Assembly: GCA_015179045.1 (NCBI GenBank) | Contig: WHUZ01000091.1 | Span: forward strand, 62,001-126,000 | DNA: 64,000 bases | DNA from: Kalaharituber pfeilii | Taxonomy: Eukaryota > Ascomycota > Pezizomycetes > Pezizales > Pezizaceae | Reading direction: 5' to 3' | Part shown: piece by piece, positions 33,875 through 44,297 of the stretch | Layout of the letters: each line of letters opens with the position of its first letter | Numbering within the stretch: position 1 is the first letter of the stretch | Program-made: the position numbers and the translations under genes | The notes under the pieces: generated by a model | What the model was told of the DNA's origin: nothing | The model's database searches: none | What the model saw: only the letters and a program-made list of their open reading frames with translations

Positions 33875-36800
33875 ATGCCTAGGACTCGGAGTGAATCATG
33901 GGACGGGGACCTGTTGACTCCAGACAGCATCTTGACAGAAGCAGCACTTGACAGTATGTGGCAATCGTTTAACTCGGCTACTGAAGAAGACATGGACCGG
34001 AGGCTTATTTTCATTAAGTTGGTGAATGCGGTATTGTTCCTTCACCTAGATTAATTTCCCATACTGTGTCCTACCAGGATATTGCGCATAACCGGGATAT
34101 TGCGCACTTTCGGGTGATTAATAAATGACTTGTCAAAATTCAACGACTTGTTCAATTGACTTCAAATTAAATACAATGCATCTAGATACATGTAGAAACC
34201 TATTTCAGACCTTGTTTAAGCACACAGAAATTTTTCAGGTGGGGTGATTTTAGTAACATACCTATTTAGGACAGACACTTGAAGGTCTAACTTTTGCAGA
34301 ATCATTTCCTAAGTCTCACAGCCATTGTGGTAGATGCTCTTGTGGGTCTAGATGGTGAGTGCGAAGTAGGAAAGAGCTGTTCTGGCCTACCGACGAATAT
34401 TGCGGTTCGCGAACCGGCCAGGCCCATTCGCGAATCGGCCAATGAACACTGGTTTAGTACAAGTACCACTAGGTACCTCTACGTACTACCAGTGATTGAG
34501 TATAGAGAAACATTCTGCTACCAGCGTTAATTGATAAGCCAGTTACTGTGTGCTAGCACAGCCTATTGCCACTAACAAGTTGCCACCTACAAGTTGCCAC
34601 TTGAAAGTTGCTGTCGGTGATAAGTTGCTAATATGAGTAGCAAGTTGCTACTTCTTACCCACATACTAGAAGATAATACAGACAGTTTAATTAATAATTC
34701 ACTACGCTTCTAGACTACTGTAGTTAAGAATACCAATTTGTAATCAGAACTAAATTATTGTTAACCGAAACACTAGAAGAAAACTACTAAATATGCTTCT
34801 AGTATTCTTCTTACTCTAAGCGAAATTTTGGAGTGTTATCTGCATAGTTAGAGATATCCGGAATCCTCCGCCATTCTAGTATTATATTGTGGCAGTAACA
34901 GGGATGGCGTTGATGCCAAGAATGAAAATTTTGGTGGTTGTATTACCAGAAACAGTAGATAATAAGAGCCCTGCAAGTGCCAAGTACCCACTTTAAGCAA
35001 CCTCATTATGATAAAACTTGTCAAGACAAAATTTCATGTTCTTGTCTAGGTACCTGTTCTTCTCTTCGTTGTACATGCATACGTCAAAAGGTTAAATGCT
35101 CTTATTCTTGTAATAAAATCAATGCTGGTCAATGTACTAACCAGCAGAATGAGAGTGAACATAGTGATATATATAGTACTATTGTTTGTACATAGATGAC
35201 TGCATAGGGGGATAGGAGACTGTGGAAATTGCTTAGCTGGCTGTATGATAGATCACTATTACATTAAATCATAAGCGAGCATATATATTACATATAGGTA
35301 CATCGAGGTACATTCATGTTCGCCGCTGGGCCAGGTGTTCGTGGCTGGGCTGGCCCCGTGAAAAACATATGGTGTTTTTCACGGGGCCAGCCGGTTCACG
35401 AACCGGAAAATGTTCGTCGGTGGGCCAGAACAGAGCTGGCGTCTTGTGGGCGGAAGTGGTGTCTGAACAACTATAGTATCCAAAGTGGTATCTAAGGCAG
35501 CATCAGATGTTTCAGAGTCATCTGTATCAGACCAGGCTTCTGGTGACTCTGAAGTAATTCTAGCTTGTTTGCGAGTACGTTGGAATGGTTGACGCTTGTT
35601 TTTGGCCTGTGGTTGCTGTGACTTCGGCTTGGATGTTCTTTTTTTTTTTTTCGGTTTTTGCTTCTTTTGCTCTTCTATCTCTAGCTGCTTCTTGAGCCTG
35701 ATAATATCCTTTCCAGTAATGGGCCCAATGACTGGAAGACGTCTTTGGTTCTTTGTCTTAAGTTTTTTACCATGCCTCTTGAGTTTCATATTAATATCTC
35801 TCTCAATATCAACCTCAATCATTGCTCCTAATGCTGCTGATAAGAGTTTAAGAAATGACTTTTTGATTTCTGACTGAGAGGCATTTAGAAGTCGTTGAAT
35901 GAAGCGAATGGTACGTCTTTTGAGTGCTCTTGGTGTCCTAAGAGTATAGACACTATGGGAGGATATTGGACGTACTGGAGAGAGGTATGTTTCGATAGCT
36001 GTATATTGCATATTACTAAGAGGGATTCTATAGTTGCTAGGATATATTCCAGTCCCTGCACATCCAGACTTGATATTCTGCTCCGTAAAGGCACGCTCTC
36101 GAGCTGTCTTAAGCATTGGCCAAAAATTTCCTTTTCTAACAATATCAAAATTCTCTCTAGTAAAGGTATCCACCTCTTAACTATAGGCATGTTGTAGAGG
36201 TGCAAATAACCCAACATCTAAAGGCTGTAGAAGATGCATTGAGTGTGGAAGAAGACAAAACACTAACATATCATGCTCCAGAAACTATGAAAGAAATTCT
36301 CAAGAGCAATGAGAGGCATGTTCATCTAGAAACAATATAAGACAATAGATTTTCTTAGACAATTTCGTTGCTAGGGGGTAAAAATAATTCTGCAAATAGT
36401 CTTGACTGATTTTATTATCTGTCCATCCTTTAGGTAAGTGGTTAAATCTTGCTTCCTTATTCTCTAGAGTTATACCTGCATACTATTCTACTCTATGAGT
36501 TTTTCCTTTATATATAATATATGCAGATAATACTTTACTAGCTGTATTTATTGTCTCAATATCTGTAATTATTTCTCTATTTCTATCCACCCTCTTTCAC
36601 ACATGCTTTCTTCTAGCTCTACAAATTACTTTGCATTTGCTTCCTCTTCCTAACATAAACCTTTTCTCATTCATATTCTATATATTCTAATTTCTCTGTG
36701 AGTATCTTATTCCTTGCTATCACTTTTTGCACTGCCTGAATAAATCTTTTTACCACTTCCGGATTATTTGCTACTGCCCGCTGGCACTCCTGAGCTGTTA

Positions 36801-37966
36801 CTAACTTCTGCTTGACCTCTAGGTGTCTTTTCATAAACTTATATACTCAAATTTTATCTAAATCCTGCTTAATACTCTCCTTACATTTAATTATTAAACT
36901 AGTAGCAATCTCTTTCAAAGTTTTTATCTCAATAGGAAATCCCATATCATCCATTCACTCAAGATATCTTACCACTGCCTTTGTCACGACCCGATGCCTG
37001 CATCGCCGCACTCAGGGTAACGGTTACCGGCTACCGCCCAGATAAACCGGCTACCGCTCGATCGTTGAACTTCCATGATAAGCCGGCTGCCGAACCACCA
37101 AGAGAGGCCGGTTACTGATCGTCCGCTAGATGTGAAAAGTCTGCTTTCGCCGCGCGTCCTTGTTGCGCGTCCTTGTTGTGAAAATTCTGTGTTTCGCCGC
37201 CATGTCTTTGCTTCTTGGCCACAGGGCCCACCATGTATATAAGGGCCCAATATGGCCGCCTTGTAGATAGTTCTTTCCTTCCTCATCTGTTGTCTTGTCA
37301 ATCAACGATCCGCCTGGCCTGAGTCCATGACACCTCCGAACTCCTGAACTGTGACACCTCTGAACTCCTGAACCGTGACACCTCTGAACTCCTGAACCTT
37401 GACACCTCCGAAATCGCTAGAATCCGCTAGAACGTATCCCTTGGTCGTTTAGACAGCCCGCTTGTGATAGCCTTCTTCTGCTCTTTATCTAGGTGCTGCT
37501 AACTCTCATGACTAACTTTACGAGTAGCAGTCTTCCCCTTATATCTATTCCTCACTATAGCTTCAGCTAGTCCTAAAAAGTCTGCTGCTCTCCGAACTGA
37601 CTTGAACTTACTATCTTTAAGGCCCTTAATAGCTTCCTGAATTTTCGCTTCTTGATCTTTTGCCATGGCTGGGTTCTATACACTTGTTGTGTAGCGCACT
37701 AGCGCCACGCTAGTGCGCAACATCCCGGTCGTGCGCAATATCCCGGTAGAACATAGTATTACTAACAGGCATTGAATGGGGTTCCTGGTGCAAGGTCCGG
37801 AAACCATACCAGATTGCAACGCATGCTCAGCAAGACTCGGAGCCATCCGAACGGGAACAAAACCACCGCTTCACTCCAAATAATACCACTGCAGCCGATA
37901 CAGGAACCAGCGAGAATTTGGGCGCCAAGTGGTGCGGAGGTACGAGTATTGGGGTCCAAGTGTTAG
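33875..37966 (+). CDS. Small two-exon gene with a pogo-like transposon in its intron
   Basis: Exon 1 is 33875-34030 (52 codons, MPRTRSESWDGD start, ending LVNA). Exon 2 is 37769-37966 (65 codons plus TAG). Donor GTATTG and acceptor TACTAACAG keep phase 0. With the TA-flanked transposon 34074-37746 and one TA removed, the intron would be 63 nt, the size seen elsewhere in this window. The product (117 aa) is hydrophilic: exon 1 is acidic and helical, exon 2 basic and polar. I do not recognise it. The exon pairing rests on frame, splice signals and the ancestral intron size, not on homology. A present-day intron of 3.7 kb would be unusually long for a fungus and may impair splicing. Confidence 0.55.
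34379..35431. mobile_element. 1,053-bp TIR element nested in the pogo element
   Basis: Inverted ends GTTCTGGCCTACCGACGAA and the complement of GTTCTGGCCCACCGACGAA, continuing through GGTTCGCGAACCGGC. Flanked by AGAGCT (34373-34378, 35432-35437). Near the right end is a palindrome with 18-bp arms (CTGGCCCCGTGAAAAACA, 5-nt loop). A 72-aa plus-strand frame (34977-35195) is Cys-rich (CSCLGTCSSLRCTC...CSYSCN), like the cysteine clusters that end some transposases. I take it as a coding remnant. Short AAGTTGCCAC repeats occur at 34575-34650. Confidence 0.75.
35379..37666 (-). pseudogene. Pogo/Fot1-like transposase, decayed and interrupted
   Basis: Start at 37666 (MAKDQEAKIQEAIKG). A psq-like helix-turn-helix follows (SVRRAADFLGLAEAIVRNRYKG). 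After the 36982-37438 insertion the CENP-B-type HTH continues (VVRYLE, MDDMGFPIEIKTLKEIA). The C-terminal part (from 36173) reads DTFTRENFDIVRKGNFWP, ARERAFTEQNIKSGC and GTGIYPSNYRIPL, the classic end of pogo/Fot1 DDE transposases (in intact proteins, resolvable as FxxGxxPFN-like). At least four in-frame stops and missing middle catalytic segments make it inactive. The reading frame now runs out into the nested MITE. Confidence 0.82.
36982..37438. mobile_element. 457-bp LTR-like insertion in the pogo transposase
   Basis: Starts TGTCACGACCCG right after CCTT; CCTT recurs after its other end (37439-37442), a 4-5 bp TSD. A TATATAAG promoter-like box lies at ~37234, and three tandem ~27-bp repeats (TGACACCTCTGAACTCCTGAAC) lie at 37327-37410. 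The 3' end (GTATCC) lacks the canonical CA, so solo LTR is likely but not certain. Confidence 0.6.
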
Positions 37967-38041
37967 AGATAGGTCCTCAAACGCTAACTACATTGGAATG
38001 CTCGACCAGAGCCCGCAAATCAACTGCCCCGAGTAGCAATC

Positions 38042-38512
38042 ATGTCAGCATCCGCTACTAAGAGATTTGTTTCACTGAATGGTGAAAACGTCAACCCATT
38101 TGAGAGGAATGGAACAGGCGGCTCCATTGACATCGCGCTGACGCTCACAACCAGTGAGACTTTCGAGCTGGAGCAATACCAAAATAATGAGGTCGCCTTT
38201 CAGTCATCTGTCTATCACAACGTGTATGTGGGGGTAGGTTGCAACTCTCAGGAACTAAACTCCACGAACACTGCAAGAGGAGGAGGTGACACCCTGAATT
38301 GCCAATACGTCAGAACCGACACAGGACTCTGCTGGGAGAACACGAGGTTCAAGATTCATACCCTGCAAGGATATGGCAGTGGAGAAATCGCATTTGAGTC
38401 CGTGGCTTTCCCAGGACGATACTTGAGTCTGGATCCTGGAAAGAAAAAGGCAAATCTTCATGGTAGCATTGGACACTTTGAGAGATTTCATCTACTTTCT
38501 GTTGTGCGTTGA
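38042..38512 (+). CDS. Small beta-trefoil-like protein
   Basis: A single exon of 156 aa, ATG at 38042 and TGA at 38510-38512. The sequence has repeated units typical of a fascin/lectin-like beta-trefoil: RFVSLNGENVNPF, FELEQYQNNEVAFQSS...NVYVGVG, FKIHTL...GEIAFESVAFPGRYLSLDP and HFERFHLLSVVR. In each, a hydrophobic strand is followed by a (V/I)AF(Q/E)S turn and a Y(V/L) strand. Such domains bind actin, sugars or proteins; the ligand here is unknown. There is no signal peptide, so it is probably cytosolic. The last 87 bp and downstream DNA are duplicated at 1-1326, so the gene is at least a two-copy family. Confidence 0.75.
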   Translation: MSASATKRFVSLNGENVNPFERNGTGGSIDIALTLTTSETFELEQYQNNEVAFQSSVYHNVYVGVGCNSQELNSTNTARGGGDTLNCQYVRTDTGLCWENTRFKIHTLQGYGSGEIAFESVAFPGRYLSLDPGKKKANLHGSIGHFERFHLLSVVR

Positions 38513-38967
38513 TAAAGAAAGAGATGCAGGACACATGTAGTTATTTAACGTGAAGCCATGTATTCCGCAAGTTACAAGAATGCAGACTATTGGTAAGGAG
38601 GTGTTATGGTTAAGATTTTATTGCCGCTTTAGGTGAATCCGGTCATTACCAAAGAAAACGCTGCGCATTTTGATTTCCTGGATTCCAGGCGGTGGTGTAT
38701 GTAGGTAGTTCATTGCACTAATTGTCAGCAGTGATGCCGAGCGCTCTTGAACAATGTGCACAGAGCGTCATTTGAATTATGTAATTCATCAGTTGATAAG
38801 CTACCCAAGAGGGAGGAGGGAGAAGGGGACATCCTTGCGGAGATAATGGTGTGGGTGGGGGAAAGTGAGCAGCTCGTCTAGGTCATATCATATTTTCTGT
38901 CATTTTATCGCGTTAGTCTGTTTTCTTCTCATCTTCCTGTTTATATCTTCTATGTTTTATCTAGTCA
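38426..38967 (+). repeat. Duplicated locus, copy B (empty sites)
   Basis: Collinear with 1-1326 but without the MITE (site near 38585) and without the LTR (single GGGAC at 38826-38830). It differs from copy A by scattered substitutions and small indels (for example GGCGGTGG against GGCGGCGGTGG). Confidence 0.9.
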
Positions 38968-39099
38968 ACCCCGACCCGGAAGCCCTTGGCTTCAGCACAA
39001 TTACCATAGTATACAAGGTAGAACCAACACTGGAGTGGGCCGGGGAGAGCAGGTGAGACTGGCTGGAGCGGGGATGGCCATATGATTCTGGGTCCTTAG

Positions 39100-40245
39100 T
39101 GGGTTTTCAAAATCAAAGTTAATGCTGACGGCACCATTCGCTATAAAGCTCGGCTAGTCATCAAGGGGTATGAGCAGATAGAAGGAGTGAATTATAGAGA
39201 GACTTTCGCCTCTGTCCCATAATTTGCTACTGTTAGAATGCTGATGGCCTTAGCGGCTGATAAAGACTGGGACATAGATCAGATGGATATTGCCTTTTTT
39301 GCATTATGAACTAGCTGAAGAGGTTTATATGGCGCAGCCAGAAGGATTTGAGGCGAGTGGGAGTATGAAAGTCTGCCAGCTGAAGAAGGCGCTATATGGG
39401 CTGAAATACAAGATGAAGGATATGGGAGCTGCACGCCTGGTTATAGGGCTTGAGATTGAGAGGGACAGAGCGAACCGAACTTTACGCCTCCATCAAACCA
39501 GATACTTTACCTCAATAATAAAGACGTTCGGTATTCAACTCGCGTTAAAAGGCCTCTCAATGCCTCTCACTCCAAACTCTGTAGTGGGAAATCGATTTAC
39601 GCATACTAGGAACTCGCCCAGATCACCTACACAGTATTAGGGCGTTTCAACTCAAACCCCACAGCAGAGCACGCCGGCACTACTGCAAAATGAGTTCGTT
39701 GATATCTTCTACAGATGCTCAATTATGGGCTTGCCTATGGCATTCGTCATCTGGATATGTGTTTACACTCAATGGTGGTGCAATTTCATGGAAATCGCGG
39801 AAACAACCCACTGTAGCTCTATCATCCACGGAGGCAGAATATATGGCTGCCACTGAAGCCTGCAAAGAAGCCATCTGGCTGCGCAGGCTACTCAATGAGC
39901 TAACTCATGTGTGGGGTATGGCTTCTAAGCCTGAGCCCCAAATTATCCACATTGACAACAATGGAGCCATGGATATAGCGAAAAACCCAAAGCACCATGA
40001 TCGGACGAAACATATTGGGATCAGGCATCACTTCATTCGAGAAGTCATTGAATGTGGATTGGTTGCACTCCGTTACGTTCCCACCGAATCTAATACTGGT
40101 ATAGCCGATGTTCTTACAAAGCCGCTGCCATAGCCCATAGGGCGGCATGCGAGTAATGATATAAAAAAAAAAAAAAAAAAAAGCCGCTGACAAAAGAAAA
40201 ACACGAGAGGCACATGACTGCAATGGGCGTTCGTACAATTTCCTG
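39100..40245 (+). pseudogene. Copia-type pol remnant (RT and RNase H)
   Basis: The frame reads VNADGTIRYKARLVIKGYEQIEG, then a stop (FASVP-stop-FATVR), DWDIDQMDIAFF, a frameshift, EEVYMAQPEGF and KKALYGLK. It then jumps by deletion to YKMKDMGAARLVIG and LHQTRYFTSIIKTFGI. From 39690 the RNase H reads GYVFTLNGGAISW, TVALSSTEAEYMA, TEACKEAIWLRRLL, IHIDNNGAM, NPKHHDRTKHIGIRHHFIRE and ADVLTKPL. A 55-bp retroposon splits the last codons; the original end TKEKHERHMTAMG...TIS-stop resumes after it (stop 40243-40245). It is the same superfamily as the fragment at 25336 but a different lineage. Confidence 0.88.
40128..40182 (+). mobile_element. Ultra-short retroposon, family 1, in Copia pol
   Basis: CCATAGCCCATAGGGCGGC, ATGCGAGTAATGATAT, then ~20 A. 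The TSD (A)AAGCCGCTG flanks it (left ends 40127; right 40181-40189). It starts within 3 nt of the usual family 1 start. Confidence 0.92.
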
Positions 40246-40389
40246 AGATATTTATTTTTGGTTATATTTCTAATTTCTTGGTCATTTCGTGATATTGATT
40301 TTACTGAATTTCATGACTTAATCTCACCTCTGATTTTTTGGTATTTTCTCTGTGAGTAGTACTCTTTCTCTCATACAAGTTTTTCCCAC

Positions 40390-40860
40390 GCGGTGATATG
40401 GGTGAAAGCGCACAGGGGGATTTACGGTAATGAGAAGGCAGACAGGGCAGCGAGCACGGGGACCGCCTTGAAGTACAAGCCGGAAATTATAACGGAGGCG
40501 GGACAGAGACAGAAGGGGAGGAGAGAGAGAGCGGAAGAGAGAAACCGGCTGAAATTGACATACAGACCGTTGGAGAGGCTAGGAGGCGGGGTAGGGAGGT
40601 TGGCAGGCTTGCTGGGGGTAAGGGATTGAGGGCATGGAGGTGGCATATAGGAGAAGGTGACGGACCGGAGTGCAGATGGTGCGGAGAGAAGGAAGAGACA
40701 ACGAAACACCTGCTGGAGGAGTGCAGAGTGTGGAAGCGGAGGTGGCCGGGGGGGAGGAGCACGTGAGGAGGCCTCCGAAAGGGAGAGAAGGGGAGAGAGA
40801 TCCGTTCCATAGCCCGTGGGGCGGCAAGCGATCAATGATATAAAAAAAAAAAAAAAAAAA
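40390..40860 (+). mobile_element. 471-bp 5'-truncated LINE inserted between Copia pol and its 3' LTR
   Basis: Encodes only the RNase H end (VIWVKAHRGIYGNEKADRA), the basic linker and the knuckle region with frameshifts, then the family 1 hairpin (CCATAGCCCGTGGGGCGGC) and poly(A). A perfect 13-bp TSD, AAGTTTTTCCCAC (40377-40389, 40861-40873). Confidence 0.92.
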
Positions 40861-40892
40861 AAGTTTTTCCCACAGAGTGGTTGAGTGGGAGT

Positions 40893-41103
40893 GTTGAAGA
40901 TTATGTAACGAGCATCACGGGACATACCACGTGAGGCTGTCATGTGTGAAGAAGCCACTAGAAGGTGGATAACACATGAGCTGAGATCATGGTATGAGGT
41001 AATTCCGATGTGATGATGAGGTATCTAGAGGTTCTGGATACGCTTGTTGTAATGATGAGCAACCTCATACTCGCACCAATTTGCTGGCAGCTCATGTCTA
41101 TGT
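40893..41103 (+). mobile_element. Probable 5' part of the Copia 3' LTR
   Basis: GAGTGGGAGTGTTGAAGA just after the pol remnant looks like a polypurine tract followed by a TGTTGAAG LTR start. The LTR end is not identifiable, because a retroposon (41114) and a foldback element (41231) interrupt the region. Confidence 0.5.
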
Positions 41104-41113
41104 ATATGTAGGT

Positions 41114-41161
41114 TTTTTTTTTTTTTTTTTTTTTTATATCATTAATCCCATACCGCCCATA
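41114..41161 (-). mobile_element. Ultra-short retroposon, family 1 (48 bp)
   Basis: Poly(T), TATATCATTAATCCC, ATACCGCCCATA. The core is shortened. The TSD TATATGTAGGT is perfect (41103-41113, 41162-41172). Confidence 0.85.
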
Positions 41162-41230
41162 TATATGTAGGTGTTAAGAGCACATATTGTACGTGGTATA
41201 TACAAGAGACAAGTGAGAATAAAATACATA

Positions 41231-43064
41231 CCAGTACCGTATGGGTAACGATGTGCACACCGGTAACGCTGGGCACCTTGGCGCCGGTTTTGCACCCTCC
41301 CCAACATCAAAATGTCAGGCATATCTCACAGAATATATTTCTAATATGTATGATAAATAAATTATAAACCATATTGACTGCACTGATTCTGAATTTGAAG
41401 GGAAAAAAGTGAAAATGCTACTCCTACAGCATCTACAGTTGCCTCACCCCTCTACCTTATGAAATAACCTCCTCTGGCACCTATCAGCATATACCAACTC
41501 ACTGCAACGCTCTACCTGGTCATAGAATAGTAGGAATGGTAGCAATGGTACTACCAGTGCTATATTACAATACATGTGTAGTAACAGCTTGAGATCTGTA
41601 ACATAGCACTGTATGCTCCTGTAGCAAGAAATTATGCATAACTAAGAAATTGAGCATTTTCCGGATGTGACAAAAAAAAATTCCTGTGAGTGCAAATAGC
41701 TCTCAAGGGGGCTCAAATTGAAGCCAGAGCATGACGGAATACATGGAATTATCTTCCGCATATTCATTGAGCCAATTTTTAGGAGATGGGTAGTGGCCTA
41801 TTTGGTATATCCCAAATCCTATGCTAGATATACTCTGAGCTGCCAAGTGTCAATGATCCTGCCTGAGATCTTATTCATCTTGACATATATTCTATTACCT
41901 ATTCTGAGGAAGTATAGCAAGCTTGGCGATGTCAAGGAGTCGCCATGACCATAGAGTGAGCACCTCGCATATGTCAGATATGCAGCATCACACACATATG
42001 GTATGCAACAGTAATAATTGCATCATCATCATCATCATGTAGTGCTATACAAGCTGTACACAGTTTCGAAACTGGCACAAACTATAGGTATCTAGATTAA
42101 TATCTAGAGTGGGGCTGTCATCAATAGTATATTGTCGGTTATGCCGGTACATATTAATACTACACTGTTGTAGAGTACAACTGATGTGTAGATACTCTCT
42201 AAAGCTACAAATATAAAGACATATAGAAGAAGATATTTTATAACAGCTGGTAGTATGGGTTAATAGTTTTGGGTAGCTGAAAACTAGTCACGATGTGGCA
42301 TACCTAACTAACATAGGCAGGCTGCTTACTCTATAGCCATGATGACTCCATGATGTGGCCAAACATGACTAAACTAGCTACGCTTCCTCAGAATAGGTAA
42401 TAGAGTATATGTTAAGATAAATAAGATCTTAGGTAGGATCATGGACACTTGGCTGCTCAGAGTATATCTAGCATAGGATTTGGGATATTCCAAATAGGTC
42501 ACTACTCACCTCCTACAAATTGGCTCAATGAATATGCGGAAGATAATTCCATGTATTCTACCATGCTCTGGCTTCAATTTGCGCCCTCTTGAGAGCTATT
42601 TGCACTCATAGGAATTTTTTTTTTGTTACATCCGGAAAATGCTCAATTTCTTAGTTATGCACAATTTCTTGCTACAGGAGCATACAGTGCTATGTTACAG
42701 ATCTCAAGCTATTACTACTCATGTATTATAATATAGCACTGGTAGTACCATTGCTACCATTCCTACTATTGCATGAGCAGGTAGAGCGTTGCAGTGAGTT
42801 GGTATATGCTGGTAGCTGCCAGAGGAGGTTATTTCATAAGGTAGAGGGGTGAGGCAACTGTAGATGCTGTAGGAGTAGCATTTTCACTTTTTTCCCTTCA
42901 AATTCAGAATCAGCGCAGTCAATATGGTCTATAATTAATTCATCATACATATTAGAAATATATTCTGTGAGATATGCCTGACATTTTGATGTTGGGGAGG
43001 GTGCAAACCGGTGCCAAGGTGCCCAGCGTTACCGGTGTGCACATCGTTACCCATACGGTACTGG
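41231..43064. mobile_element. 1,834-bp foldback element, copy 1
   Basis: Arms of about 675 bp (41231-41910 and 42395-43064) are inverted repeats beginning CCAGTACCGTATGGGTAACG and ending with the complement. TA flanks both sides (41229-41230, 43065-43066). The ~485-bp loop (AAGTATAGCAAGCTTGGCG..., with a CATCAT microsatellite at 42023) is conserved in copy 2. No coding capacity. The long arms could form a hairpin RNA. Confidence 0.88.
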
Positions 43065-43582
43065 TATCCCTGCGCACCTTTTCTGTATTTGTTGCTTCAT
43101 CGGGATGACTCGGGACAGGTAGTTCCTTGTACGGTAAGCGGATCGCCAGTGGCGTGCGCTAATATGCAGGGTTTTCAAGGATTACGATTCAGAGGTACCT
43201 AGGCTAAGATATTATGTACTCGAGCACAATACCTGAACAACTAAATAGGTGCAGTGGAAGATACATGGGACCTTGATGCAACAAGAATAACATCCTGCGT
43301 AGCTTGCGTATCCTCAAGCTCAACTACACCTAAGGAGCCTTCCATATGGCACTTTCTAGTATTTCTTGCAGCAGCTGTTCATTCAGCCAACTCAGCAGAA
43401 GTCATAGCATGCGCTTTAGCTTTTCCCTTGATCTTTTTCTGACGAAATTAATTTAAAGCTAGTTGTACAAATTGCTGGATAATTGGCTGAGTACCATGAC
43501 TAACAGGTGTGCTAGTAAACATTCGTTGCATGTGGCTGGTATGAGTATGCTCCAAACATGCAAAAATCTTTGCCTGCTCACC

Positions 43583-43633
43583 TTTTTTTTTTTCATATTT
43601 TTGATCGCTTGCTGCCCATGGGGCTATGGCGAT
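43583..43633 (-). mobile_element. Ultra-short retroposon, family 1 (51 bp)
   Basis: T run, TCATATTTTTGATCGCTTGC, TGCCCATGGGGCTATGGCGAT. The TSD GCCTGCTCACC/GCCTTCTCACC has one mismatch (43572-43582, 43634-43644). Confidence 0.85.
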
Positions 43634-43725
43634 GCCTTCTCACCAGTAAGGGTGCCATATAACTGTTCTTGGTCATATAATGATCATAGAAGGAGATCTC
43701 AGCCTTGATTAGTATATTGGTCTTT

Positions 43726-43776
43726 TTTTTTTTTTTTTATCAATACTCGCGTGCCGCCCTATGGGCTATGGCGAGG
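43726..43776 (-). mobile_element. Ultra-short retroposon, family 1 (~51 bp)
   Basis: Poly(T), TATCAATACTCGCGTGCC, GCCCTATGGGCTATGGCGA. A short TSD, GGTCTTT. Confidence 0.8.
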
Positions 43777-43883
43777 GTCTTTATTAAAGTAAAGGAAAAA
43801 TAAAATGTAGCTACATGAAACCCACGACTCTCGCTGGTATTATGGGTGGATGATCCAAGCCGATGCAGGGGGACGTCCTTTGC

Positions 43884-44297
43884 CTATTTCCGTCCTCTGT
43901 CTGACTCGTACCGGCAGGCTCTCAACAATCTTCCTCCTAATCTCACCCGGTCTACTTCCGTTGTGTCCTCCAGGTATACAACTACCGAACTTGTCTTTTT
44001 CCCTTCCTCCCTCAGTATCGTCTTGTTCCTCAGCCATCTGATCCCCGTAATCTTTCCTATGTCTTTATTGTCTGCTTCCATCCATCTCCGGACATTCCTG
44101 AGGTCCTTCCTCAGGGCTATCCCATGTACTACGATGCCTTCTTTGGGAGTGGTGGTACCGGGGTTGGATGGGTGTGTCAGGGAGTATATTGGTCTTGTGG
44201 CCGCTATTGAGGTATTGTAATAGGTAGATCTGTAGGTACTTCTCTGTCGGTCATTGTCTATTTTATGGGTGCTATTGGGCCTTTGATTTGCCAGCAT
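43884..44297 (-). pseudogene. LINE ORF1 (gag-like) fragment
   Basis: The minus frame encodes KEGIVVHGIALRKDLRNVRR, KITGIRWLRNK, KKTSSVVVYLEDTTEVDRVRLGG and LLRACRYESDRGR. This is the RRM-like ORF1 pattern of fungal Tad-type LINEs (GxxxH, then RWL, then SSxVVxLxxxxEVDxxxxGG). It has no zinc knuckle and no start context of its own, and it sits inside the Mutator-like element. Confidence 0.6.

Larger units (their letters stand above)
34074..37746 (-). mobile_element. 3.67-kb pogo/Fot1-like transposon with doubled terminal motif
   Basis: The ends are ~35-bp imperfect inverted repeats, each with two tandem copies of CCGGGATATTGCGCA (left CCAGGATATTGCGCATAA then CCGGGATATTGCGCACT; right the complement). 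TA flanks both ends (34072-34073, 37747-37748). Inside are a minus-strand transposase gene with HTH and DDE-family C-terminal signatures, a nested 1,053-bp MITE (34379-35431) and a nested 457-bp LTR-like insertion (36982-37438). Multiple stops show it is dead. Confidence 0.88.

Noticed and set aside
41173..41230. End of the Copia 3' LTR
   Set aside because: No CA end with a TSD could be identified, so no boundary is claimed.
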